A stretch of 5,516 bases of DNA, taken from positions 1 to 5,516 of the forward strand of contig JAHFTZ010000191.1 in NCBI GenBank assembly GCA_023265355.1, given 5' to 3'. Positions 1 through 5,516 of the stretch are shown piece after piece. The position numbers and the translations under genes are program-made. Under the pieces are notes generated by a model. The model saw nothing but the letters and a program-made list of their open reading frames with translations, did not search any database and was not told the origin of the DNA. The stretch's first letter is position 1; the number at the start of each line of letters is the position of its first letter. Source of the stretch: Terriglobus sp. Lineage in GTDB: Bacteria > Acidobacteriota > Terriglobia > Terriglobales > Acidobacteriaceae.

Positions 1-683
1 AAGGGTTGAATGTACCCACGCTTCAGGTAGATGGCAGCGCTCGCAACCGCTGTCACGCCAATCATGAAGCTGCTGGTTGCAGTCGAGACCTTGAAGGGCA
101 TCCCCATGACTCTATCCATCGCAACAACCTTCAGAGCTCCCGAGCCGATGCCCAACATGCCGGACAACATCCCGGCGATGTACATCAGTCCGAAGCCTGC
201 TTTCGCATGCGAAACCTGGTAAGGAACTTCGCCCTCGGGAGATTTGTAAACCCCATGGAGCTTAAGTTTCTGGGACCAGCGATCGAGCGGAAGCCCTGCG
301 ATCCTTTGTTTCTGCGGCTGGACTACTTGCCATGCGGAGTGCAGAAGAACAACGCCGAACAGTACGGCAAGAGCACTGGTCGGTGCTCTGCTTGCAAGCA
401 AGGCGCCCGCGATGGCTCCTACCGTCGTCGCCACTTCGAGAAACATGCCGATGCGAATGTTCGAGAGACCATCTCGTACATAGGCTGCCGCAGCTCCAGA
501 AGAGGTCGCAACGACCGACACCAGACTGGCGCCAATCGCATATCGGATATCGACACCAAGAAGCAAGGTCAATGCAGGCGTGACCACAATGCCACCACCG
601 AGGCCGGTGATTGCGCCGAGCAGGCCGGCTGCGATGGAGATACAAAACACCAGACCAATAAAGAGATCTGCGGAGAGTGACAT
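1..683 (-). CDS. TauE/SafE-family membrane permease (3' end cut by window edge)
   Basis: I translated this frame from ATG at 683-681; it stays open to base 1, giving 227 complete codons starting MSLSADLFIGLVF. The C-terminus lies outside the window; the family usually runs to about 250-270 residues, so little is missing. The protein is strongly hydrophobic, with membrane stretches near residues 7-42, 49-69, 78-98, 104-121, 162-180 and 205-220, and a polar loop at about 122-160. Two related glycine motifs, GLGGG (27-31) and GIGSG (178-182), give the two-repeat architecture of TauE/SafE (TSUP) permeases. These move small organic or sulfur-containing anions across the inner membrane; the substrate cannot be read from the sequence. 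A GAGGT ribosome-binding site (696-692) lies 8 bases before the start. It follows oxdC on the same strand after 71 bases, so transport of oxalate, formate or another product of that enzyme is a reasonable inference, not a demonstration. Confidence 0.87.
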   Translation of the reverse strand, partial: MSLSADLFIGLVFCISIAAGLLGAITGLGGGIVVTPALTLLLGVDIRYAIGASLVSVVATSSGAAAAYVRDGLSNIRIGMFLEVATTVGAIAGALLASRAPTSALAVLFGVVLLHSAWQVVQPQKQRIAGLPLDRWSQKLKLHGVYKSPEGEVPYQVSHAKAGFGLMYIAGMLSGMLGIGSGALKVVAMDRVMGMPFKVSTATSSFMIGVTAVASAAIYLKRGYIQP

Positions 684-709
684 TAAGTGGGACCTCACAG
701 GTCAGATGG

Positions 710-735
710 AGCGGACGAGCTTCCGCTCGTCCGCT
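710..735 (-). terminator. Strong intergenic hairpin between oxdC and the permease gene
   Basis: AGCGGACGAGC (710-720) and GCTCGTCCGCT (725-735) are perfect reverse complements, an 11-bp stem around a 4-base loop. In the leftward transcript the loop reads GGAA, a GNRA-type tetraloop closed by a C-G pair, which is especially stable. It lies 20 bases after the oxdC stop and before the permease ribosome-binding site. No run of U follows the stem in the leftward direction, so a standard intrinsic terminator is not fully supported. It could instead be a partial terminator or a 3' mRNA stabiliser that makes oxdC transcript more abundant than the permease message. Confidence 0.5.
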
Positions 736-742
736 GCCGTAA

Positions 743-760
743 GGGTTACTCGGGTTACTT
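743..760 (-). repeat. Tandem 9-base repeat at the oxdC stop codon
   Basis: GGGTTACTC (743-751) and GGGTTACTT (752-760) are adjacent 9-base copies differing at one base. On the minus strand each contains TAA, and the two TAA codons (757-755 and 748-746) are in the same frame, so oxdC ends with a stop followed by a second in-frame stop two codons later. It is probably a small replication-slippage duplication with no known function beyond backup termination. Confidence 0.6.
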
Positions 761-2020
761 TCCGATGATCGGCTGCTTCTCGGTTGGGATCTTCTTGATC
801 ACCGAGGGATCGAGCTTCAAGTGCGCCGAGGCCATCTCGGGAGGCATGCGTCCAATCCAGTTATTGAGCGAGACATCCATGAAGCGCGGCGCTTTGAACA
901 TCTCCAGAAAAACCAGGTCGGTCTCGCCAGTGTTCTCGATGTAGTGCCCGGCAACTGCCGGTACAAAGGCCACATCATTGGCGTGGAAGTCCATCGTTCG
1001 CGCGCGTGCGTCCGGCATTACGATCGTCATGCGCCCCTGACCGGAGAGCCAGAACTGCCACTCGGAGGCATTGGGATGCCAGTGAAGTTCACGAATTCCG
1101 CCGGGCTTGATGCGCACTAATGCGGAGGCAATCGAGGTGCTCACTGGGAAGTTCGAGGAGTCGACGATTCGTACTTCGCCACCCGAACTCTTGAAGGTAG
1201 GAGCCATGGCGCCCATCTTGAAGGTGTACTGCTGTTGTACAGCCACCCGGTTGCCGCCGATCGCCGCCTTGTCTTCCGCAAGCGACTTCGGCATCTGCGC
1301 TGGAAAGATGTACAGCTGCTCCTTCGGAAGCTTGGCGATGTCGGTAGGGGAGAGATTTGAGTTCTTTGCCAGAACCTCCGGCGGAATGTGCGCCATGAAC
1401 TCGGAGAGGAGGAAGGTCCCATCTTCAGAGAAGTTGCCTTCGTCGAATACCAGGAGGAACTGACAACCGTCCGGTCCCAATCCCTGTATGGAGTGGGGAT
1501 AACCCGCGGGAAAGAACCACAGATCGCCTTCGCTGACGTCATCGATGAACATCGTTCCGTCCGGATTCATGACGGTGATCCTTGCGGTGCCGTACTCCAT
1601 GTAGGCCCACTCATTTGCGGTATGCCAGTGCAACTCTCGAAAGCTGCCCGCCGTGAGACGCATGTTGACTCCGGCGATGTCCTTACTTGGCGGAAGTTCG
1701 CGCTGCGTTATCTGATGGGTCCATCCCCCCTCCTCGACGCGCTTCCGTGCGAGATCGAACGAGTACCAGACTGGCCCGATGTCACCGTGGTCTGTGCGCG
1801 GCGGGGTGTTCGTATTGGGGTTGATGCCGAACAGTGTGCTATTGACCGGGCCAGGATCGCTGGACGAGTGGTCGTGCTCGGCGTTGCCGATATTCTGCGG
1901 CTGCTGTGCGGCCGCAGAAGTCGCGACCGCTGCCGTGGCGAGAGCGGCCGTGCCCGCTCCCAGAAATGCGCTGCGAGAGAACCCAGTTGTGCTTGCCGAG
2001 GAATCGTCCGAGTCGTACAT
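755..2020 (-). CDS. oxdC: Oxalate decarboxylase, bicupin, probably exported
   Basis: Manganese-dependent enzyme converting oxalate to formate and CO2. The 421-residue product has two cupin domains. The N-terminal cupin shows HWH with a downstream Glu and His: H131, H133, E137, H176. The C-terminal cupin shows H313, H315, E320, H359. The spacing matches the Bacillus subtilis OxdC ligands (95/97/101/140 and 273/275/280/319). Arg128, Arg310 and Glu373 also correspond to known active-site residues. The flexible lid reads SEDGT (198-202) where B. subtilis has SENST, keeping the glutamate (E199) needed for decarboxylase rather than oxidase activity. Residues 14-38 form a Tat-like leader (SRSAFLG, alanine-rich core, AAA before QQ) but the second arginine of the twin pair is Ser17. 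ATG at 2020 is preceded by AAGGAG (2033-2028) at 7 bases. The gene is divergent from the LysR gene and upstream of the TauE/SafE permease. The assignment is firm; the cell location is inferred. Confidence 0.95.
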   Translation of the reverse strand: MYDSDDSSASTTGFSRSAFLGAGTAALATAAVATSAAAQQPQNIGNAEHDHSSSDPGPVNSTLFGINPNTNTPPRTDHGDIGPVWYSFDLARKRVEEGGWTHQITQRELPPSKDIAGVNMRLTAGSFRELHWHTANEWAYMEYGTARITVMNPDGTMFIDDVSEGDLWFFPAGYPHSIQGLGPDGCQFLLVFDEGNFSEDGTFLLSEFMAHIPPEVLAKNSNLSPTDIAKLPKEQLYIFPAQMPKSLAEDKAAIGGNRVAVQQQYTFKMGAMAPTFKSSGGEVRIVDSSNFPVSTSIASALVRIKPGGIRELHWHPNASEWQFWLSGQGRMTIVMPDARARTMDFHANDVAFVPAVAGHYIENTGETDLVFLEMFKAPRFMDVSLNNWIGRMPPEMASAHLKLDPSVIKKIPTEKQPIIGK

Positions 2021-2062
2021 GAAGCATCTCCTTCAGGAACGGATTTAATGCCGCGTCCTGTA

Positions 2063-2097
2063 GCTTGATTACAAGCCAGGCGGTCTATTTGGTCCAA
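2063..2097 (-). promoter_or_regulatory. Candidate oxdC promoter overlapping two small palindromes
   Basis: On the minus strand TTGGAC (2097-2092) and TGTAAT (2073-2068, five of six matches to TATAAT) are separated by 18 bases, which could be the -35 and -10 of oxdC with a leader of about 40 bases. Each hexamer coincides with a palindrome: TTGG-T-CCAA (2089-2097) covers the -35, and GCTTG-ATTA-CAAGC (2063-2076) covers the -10. Palindromes at these positions in a divergent LysR intergenic region are candidate operator half-sites, but I found no clearly centred T-N11-A box. The assignment rests on pattern matching by eye. Confidence 0.35.
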
Positions 2098-2119
2098 TCG
2101 TTTAAATGGTATTTAGAAT
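2089..2119 (+). promoter_or_regulatory. Candidate promoter for the LysR gene
   Basis: TAGAAT (2114-2119) matches five of six bases of a -10 element. TTGGTC (2089-2094) could serve as a -35, but the 19-base spacer is longer than ideal. The predicted start near 2126 would leave a leader of about 30 bases before the ATG at 2156. The same TTGGTCCAA palindrome would supply the -35 in both directions. The surrounding region is AT-rich compared with the coding sequence. Evidence is weak. Confidence 0.28.
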
Positions 2120-2155
2120 TCGGTTTATTGGAATTGTCGAAGAGAGAAGATATCG

Positions 2156-3037
2156 ATGGAATTCAGACATATGCGCTCCTTTCTCGCTGTCGCCGATGCG
2201 CTCAGCTTTGTTCGTGCGTCGCAAGTGCTGCATCTTTCTCAGCCTGCGCTCACCACGCAAATCCAGCAGTTAGAAGAAGAACTCGGCGTTCCTCTGTTTT
2301 TCCGGAACAAGCGAAGGGTGGAGCTGACCGATGCAGGGCGACTGTTTGTGGGAGAAGCCACGGAGGTGCTGGACAGGACGGCAAAGGCGGTCGAGCGGGT
2401 ACGCCGGGCCTCGCGTGGTGAAATCGGGCTGCTCAGGATCGGCTTTGTCTCTTCGGCTGCGCTTGGCATCATTCCCAGTCTGGCATCGACGTTCCGTCGT
2501 AAGTATCCCCATGTCCAGCTTGAGTTGCTGAACCTCCGGACGACGACGCAACTGGAGCAGCTGGCCGATCGGACGCTCGACGTCGGCTTTGTAAGACTGC
2601 CCGCCCAGCAACGAGGCTTGACGTTCGCCCCAATCCATTCAGAGCCGTTCGTTGTCGTTATGTCGAAGCAACACCGGCTCGCGTCCAAAAAGACATTTGC
2701 TCTTAAGGACCTTGCAGGCGAGAAGTTCGTTCTCTATGGCCGACGCTGGGCGCCGGGTTTCTTCGATCAAGTCACGCGCATATGCTCAGATGCTGGGTTT
2801 ACCCCAGATCTGGCTCAAGAGACCGGAGAGATGTATACGGCGCTTGCATTAGTCGCTGCCGGGGAAGATGTGTCCATCCTGCCCCGTTCCGTTGTTCTGT
2901 CCCAAGCGCATGGCGTCGTGACGAGGCCGTTATCCAAAACGCTGGGACTTTCAGAGATCGCACTCGTGACGCGCGAAGAGAAGTTGTCGTCCACGATTGA
3001 TAACTTTGTTGCCATGGCGAAACGTCTCCGCTACTGA
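2156..3037 (+). CDS. LysR-type transcriptional regulator
   Basis: A cytoplasmic DNA-binding regulator of 293 residues, the normal length for the family. Residues 1-60 hold the winged helix-turn-helix (MEFRHMRSFLAV, then SQPALTTQIQQLEEELG and LFFRNKRRVELTDAG). A linker helix spans about 61-90. The effector-binding domain starts near LLRIGF (92-97). LDVGFVRLP (141-149) followed by EPFVVVMS (163-170) resembles the CatM/BenM-like branch of the family, whose members sense small carboxylates; this subgroup call is from memory. The ATG at 2156 is preceded only by a purine-rich stretch (AGAGAGAAGA, 2141-2150), so translation may be modest. It is divergent from oxdC across 135 bases and convergent with mdcH with 14 bases between stops. 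The divergent layout makes oxdC the most likely target; its place after mdcH also allows an mdcR role. The true inducer is not visible in the sequence. Confidence 0.93.
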   Translation: MEFRHMRSFLAVADALSFVRASQVLHLSQPALTTQIQQLEEELGVPLFFRNKRRVELTDAGRLFVGEATEVLDRTAKAVERVRRASRGEIGLLRIGFVSSAALGIIPSLASTFRRKYPHVQLELLNLRTTTQLEQLADRTLDVGFVRLPAQQRGLTFAPIHSEPFVVVMSKQHRLASKKTFALKDLAGEKFVLYGRRWAPGFFDQVTRICSDAGFTPDLAQETGEMYTALALVAAGEDVSILPRSVVLSQAHGVVTRPLSKTLGLSEIALVTREEKLSSTIDNFVAMAKRLRY

Positions 3038-3051
3038 GTGCCCACAGGGGG

Positions 3052-3984
3052 TTATGGCCGGTCGGAAGTCCGTTTGCAGATCTTGAGGATGCGGGACATC
3101 ATGGCTTCTGTGACTGCCACTGCTTCGACACCAGGATGGGCCTGATGCAAGAGATCCGTGAGAGTGTGGCCAGGCTGCATCTCGAGAAAGAGATCGCAAC
3201 CCAGTTCTACGGCGACTTCGGTCGCATCACTCCACCGAACACCGTGTGCGATATTGTTCGCCAGATCGGACTGAACACCCTTTGCGGTATACGTTGCGCG
3301 CGCGTGAACGTTAGAGATGTACGTGCACTTAGGCCTGCTTAGGGAAATAGCTTGCAAGCGTTCGCTGAGCGCAGAGGCCACGGGCTCTAACAGGCGACAA
3401 TGCGATGGAACGGAAACCTTCAGCAGCTCGGCGCGTTGTGCTCCCATCGCTTCAGCGCGTTCGATGAGCTGAAGCAGGCCAGAACGCGCGCCCGCCGTCA
3501 CGATCTGCTTCGCGGCATTGATATTGGTCACGAAGACGGGAGCTTCCTCGGTGTACACAGACTCGGTGATCTGCAGCACCTGTGATTCGCTGAGGCCGAC
3601 GATAGCAGCCATCCCATACTCTTTGGGAAAGAGCGCCTGCATGCGCTCGGCGCGCTCCTTCACCAGCAACACAGCATCGTGCAGTGAGATCGTGCCTGCG
3701 ATCACAGCAGCGGCAAAGGCTCCCACCGACATTCCCAACACCACAGCGGGGTAGATATCCTGCGCCTGAAGATAACGCGCAGTTGCCACACCCGCCGCAA
3801 GCAAGCCGACTTGCGTTGCTACCGTGGATTGCTGTGCTTCTGCAGTGTCGAAGTTCAAGACATCTTCACCCAGCGCGCTGGCTACTTCGGCAAGGGTGTT
3901 TGCGACGACTTCATGACGGGGAAGCTGGTGCAGCATGCCCGGACGCTGAGCACCCTGACCAGGAAAGAGAAACGCAGTCATCAT
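3052..3984 (-). CDS. mdcH: Malonate decarboxylase epsilon subunit (malonyl-CoA:ACP transferase)
   Basis: Transfers malonyl from malonyl-CoA to the thiol of the prosthetic group on the malonate decarboxylase acyl carrier protein, priming the cycle in the cytoplasm. Numbering from ATG at 3984 (310 residues), the FabD-like acyltransferase fold shows GQGAQ (9-13), the nucleophile elbow GMSVGA with Ser86 (84-89), Arg111 in the position that binds the malonyl carboxylate, SVPSHC with catalytic His195 (191-196), NVHA (225-228) and a terminal PGHTLTDLL (271-279). The GMSVGAF form of the elbow, instead of the GHSLGE of FabD, is what I expect for MdcH. I chose 3984 because GGGAGAGG (4000-3993) is 8 bases upstream. 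An in-frame ATG at 4002 lacks a ribosome-binding site, and ATG at 3981 is also possible. The start overlaps the mdcG stop. Main alternative: a FabD paralogue, unlikely given the neighbours. Confidence 0.93.
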   Translation of the reverse strand: MMTAFLFPGQGAQRPGMLHQLPRHEVVANTLAEVASALGEDVLNFDTAEAQQSTVATQVGLLAAGVATARYLQAQDIYPAVVLGMSVGAFAAAVIAGTISLHDAVLLVKERAERMQALFPKEYGMAAIVGLSESQVLQITESVYTEEAPVFVTNINAAKQIVTAGARSGLLQLIERAEAMGAQRAELLKVSVPSHCRLLEPVASALSERLQAISLSRPKCTYISNVHARATYTAKGVQSDLANNIAHGVRWSDATEVAVELGCDLFLEMQPGHTLTDLLHQAHPGVEAVAVTEAMMSRILKICKRTSDRP

Positions 3985-4000
3985 AGTCCCGGCCTCTCCC
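3979..4000 (-). promoter_or_regulatory. Ribosome-binding site and ATGATGA stop-start overlap of mdcG/mdcH
   Basis: On the minus strand GGGAGAGG (4000-3993) precedes two consecutive ATG codons (3984-3982 and 3981-3979). The mdcG stop TGA (3983-3981) is embedded in them, so ATGA and TGATG overlaps exist together. This points to translational coupling of mdcH to mdcG and argues against the longer mdcH start at 4002, which lies inside mdcG ahead of the ribosome-binding site. Confidence 0.75.
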
Positions 4001-4610
4001 ATGGATCTTGCAGAAGCAGGCTACCAGCAGAAGTGCGTACCAGCAGCGAACCTGCTGACGAGCGGCAATACTCCTCCAGAGTGAATCCTCCCACGGGAGT
4101 CTCTATCCGCACATCGACTCGGCCCGGCACCCTGGATACTACCTCCAGAATCTCAGCAGCCTTCGCCCGATTCAAACGCGTAGGAGATCTCACGACAAGG
4201 TCAAGATCACTGGCGATGCCTGCGGTCTCCTGTCCACTCGCAAGTTCAAATGCTACGCTTCCGCCCGGGCCCCAATACAGATCGAAGCCAGCGAAAGCCT
4301 GTTCAAGCGTCCGCAAGGCACGGAACGCAGGCAAGTCGAAACGTGAAGGGGGAAGATCCTTCGACCGCAACACCGCAGGTGCAACCACACGCTCTGCTTG
4401 CTCCCGCTGGATGAAGCCGCCCCAGCGCTGATTGCGCTCGCGTCCGCGAACGCCGACGGCGATCCGTCCGCCAGTAGCTTCGGCCCGGCGCACCACGACC
4501 CACGGGCTCCTTTCGAGACTTTGCTCAACCCAGTCGGGCTTAGCCAGGCACGCAGGACACACCGAACTGCTATGAATGCGAATCAGGTCATGCACGAGAG
4601 GCGTCTCCAT
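3981..4610 (-). CDS. mdcG: Malonate decarboxylase holo-[acyl carrier protein] synthase
   Basis: A phosphoribosyl-dephospho-CoA transferase that attaches the 2'-(5''-phosphoribosyl)-3'-dephospho-CoA group to a serine of apo-MdcC, making the carrier protein active. The 209-residue product matches family length. The nucleotidyltransferase motif ASDLDLVVRSP (133-143) supplies Asp135 and Asp137, corresponding to the paired aspartates required in characterised MdcG. Other family-like stretches are SPWVVVRRA (35-43), VGVRGRERNQRW (52-63), RVDVRIETPVGGF (164-176) and QDPW (201-204). An N-terminal CPAC (18-21) is an unusual touch that I cannot assign. ATG at 4610 has GAGG (4620-4617) 6 bases upstream. 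It begins 18 bases after the transporter stop and overlaps the mdcH start by four bases, so the three genes are almost certainly one transcript. Confidence 0.92.
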   Translation of the reverse strand: METPLVHDLIRIHSSSVCPACLAKPDWVEQSLERSPWVVVRRAEATGGRIAVGVRGRERNQRWGGFIQREQAERVVAPAVLRSKDLPPSRFDLPAFRALRTLEQAFAGFDLYWGPGGSVAFELASGQETAGIASDLDLVVRSPTRLNRAKAAEILEVVSRVPGRVDVRIETPVGGFTLEEYCRSSAGSLLVRTSAGSLLLQDPWERPGL

Positions 4611-4628
4611 CTTGAACCTCGAAGGAAC

Positions 4629-5516
4629 TTAGTGAATGTACGTGACGACAACAGCCCATAAAGGCAAGGAAACGAGACTGAGCACATACGTCAGGATGAG
4701 AGCTGAACCGGCAACCGCAGGCGCTGCCTGGAAGCGTTTGCCAAAGACCAGCCCGAAGAATCCTGCGGGAATGGCGCAGATCATCGTCACCTGCCGCAAG
4801 GTACTTGTTTCCACACGCAGCAGAAGGCAAATTCCAAGAGCGATGAGCGGCTGCACAGCGATCTTCGTCAGCGACGAGACCACAGCCCCGAGGTTGATCT
4901 GTAACTTCTGCTCCGAGAGGATGAGTCCCGTCAACAGGAGCGCCGTTCCCGTTGCAGCATTTCCCAACACGCTCAGACTCGAAAGCGCGAAGGTTGGCAG
5001 CGAGATATGAACTGCAACCAGTAACAGCGCGACAAGAGGAGCCCATACTACCGGACGCTTGAAGGAGAGCAAAATACACTTCAGGAACTTGCGAAAATCG
5101 AAGCCCCGGTTTTCGGGGTTCGCCTGCATCTCCAGAAGTGCAAGCGTAATGGGAGAGATAGTAAGCGCTCCTACCGCGATGGATAGTGAAGCGAGCACCC
5201 TCGAAGATGGACCATACAGATCGGAGAGCAAGGAGATCGCAACGGCCGCGCAGTTTGGGAATCCGATCGTCAGAGACAGCACCGCTGATTCGCTTAGCGA
5301 GATCTTTCCGCTTCGCAGAGCAATCAGGCACGTTGGGATATAGATGACGAGATAGGCCAATGCGATGATCCAGCAGGCGCTCGCAGCGTGAGCGACTGCG
5401 GACCACGGTGTACGAATGATCGATGCGAACATGGCACACGGAACGGCTACATTCATCACGACCACGATGAGCGCAGTGACTCCTTTGATGTCGAGCCATC
5501 CCCGTTTGCCACCCCA
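4629..5516 (-). CDS. mdcF: AEC-family malonate transporter, 5' end cut by window edge
   Basis: An inner-membrane carrier of the auxin efflux carrier (AEC) superfamily, most likely importing malonate. The frame is open from the stop TAA (4631-4629) to the last base of the window, giving 295 residues. The family runs to about 310-320 residues, so roughly 15-25 N-terminal residues are missing. A GTG at 5465-5463 could pass for a start, but the frame upstream encodes WGGKRGWLDIKGVTALIVV, matching the conserved loop after the first AEC membrane helix, so the true start lies beyond 5516. I see about nine membrane segments after that loop, which with the missing first helix makes ten. Between them lie the typical GFPN motif and the NAATGTALLLTGLIL stretch. 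The order transporter-mdcG-mdcH matches mdcF-G-H of the Klebsiella-type cluster. The substrate is inferred from context. Confidence 0.86.
   Translation of the reverse strand, partial: WGGKRGWLDIKGVTALIVVVMNVAVPCAMFASIIRTPWSAVAHAASACWIIALAYLVIYIPTCLIALRSGKISLSESAVLSLTIGFPNCAAVAISLLSDLYGPSSRVLASLSIAVGALTISPITLALLEMQANPENRGFDFRKFLKCILLSFKRPVVWAPLVALLLVAVHISLPTFALSSLSVLGNAATGTALLLTGLILSEQKLQINLGAVVSSLTKIAVQPLIALGICLLLRVETSTLRQVTMICAIPAGFFGLVFGKRFQAAPAVAGSALILTYVLSLVSLPLWAVVVTYIH

Noticed and set aside
6..680. Plus-strand open frame of 224 codons
   Set aside because: It is antisense to the TauE/SafE permease; its product is polar, low in hydrophobic structure and resembles no family, while the minus-strand frame has clear membrane segments and repeat motifs.
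755..2020. Oxalate oxidase or seed-storage-type cupin
   Set aside because: All eight Mn ligands and the lid glutamate E199 are present in a two-domain protein, which fits decarboxylase better than oxidase or storage protein.
1388..2068. Plus-strand open frame of 226 codons
   Set aside because: It lies opposite the N-terminal half of oxdC and has an arginine-rich shadow composition with no recognisable domain.
3052..3984. Fatty-acid synthesis FabD instead of MdcH
   Set aside because: The fold is shared, but the GMSVGAF elbow and the immediate mdcG and AEC transporter neighbours favour malonate decarboxylase.
3985..4002. Extended N-terminus of mdcH from ATG at 4002
   Set aside because: It would place the start ahead of the GGGAGAGG ribosome-binding site and add six residues (MGEAGT) not expected before the FLFPGQGAQ strand.
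3811..4431. Plus-strand open frame of 206 codons over mdcG and mdcH
   Set aside because: Antisense to two well-supported enzymes and without any recognised motif.
4588..5499. Minus-strand open frame of 303 codons in another phase over the transporter
   Set aside because: Its product is rich in Arg, Ser, Cys and His and lacks membrane helices; the overlapping frame at 4629-5516 gives a textbook AEC transporter.

Overview
This window carries six protein-coding genes on a compact bacterial chromosome segment of moderately high GC. It looks like a junction between two dicarboxylate-catabolism units, one for oxalate and one for malonate. Five genes are on the minus strand and one, a LysR-type regulator, is on the plus strand. 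The source organism cannot be fixed from the sequence. A Gram-negative soil bacterium is likely; an acidobacterium-like origin is a guess based only on gene style and GC.

Left part (1-2020, minus strand): an oxalate decarboxylase (bicupin, OxdC) with an N-terminal Tat-like export signal is followed 71 bases downstream by a TauE/SafE-family membrane permease that runs off the left edge. A perfect 11-bp hairpin with a GNRA-type loop sits between them. The oxdC reading frame retains every Mn ligand of both cupin domains and the catalytic glutamate of the active-site lid, so it should decarboxylate oxalate to formate and CO2.

Centre (2021-3037): a 135-base divergent intergenic region contains two short palindromes. 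They coincide with the best promoter-like hexamers I could find for oxdC (leftward) and for the LysR-type regulator (rightward). This is the usual layout for a LysR protein controlling its divergent neighbour.

Right part (3052-5516, minus strand): three tightly packed genes match the end of a malonate decarboxylase (mdc) operon. They are an AEC-family malonate transporter (mdcF-like, truncated by the right edge), mdcG (attaches the dephospho-CoA-derived prosthetic group to the acyl carrier protein) and mdcH (malonyl transferase that primes the carrier). The mdcG stop overlaps the mdcH start (ATGATGA). The catalytic subunits (mdcA to mdcE) are not in the window; by the usual gene order they should lie upstream, beyond base 5516. 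mdcH and the LysR gene converge with only 14 bases between them.

Taken together, the LysR gene is either the regulator of oxdC (divergent layout), the regulator of the mdc genes (mdcR-like position after mdcH), or both. The most interesting possibility is one regulator coordinating two C2/C3 dicarboxylate decarboxylation systems. I found no RNA genes, CRISPR arrays, insertion sequences, attachment sites or phage genes. No stretch longer than 135 bases lacks a gene.
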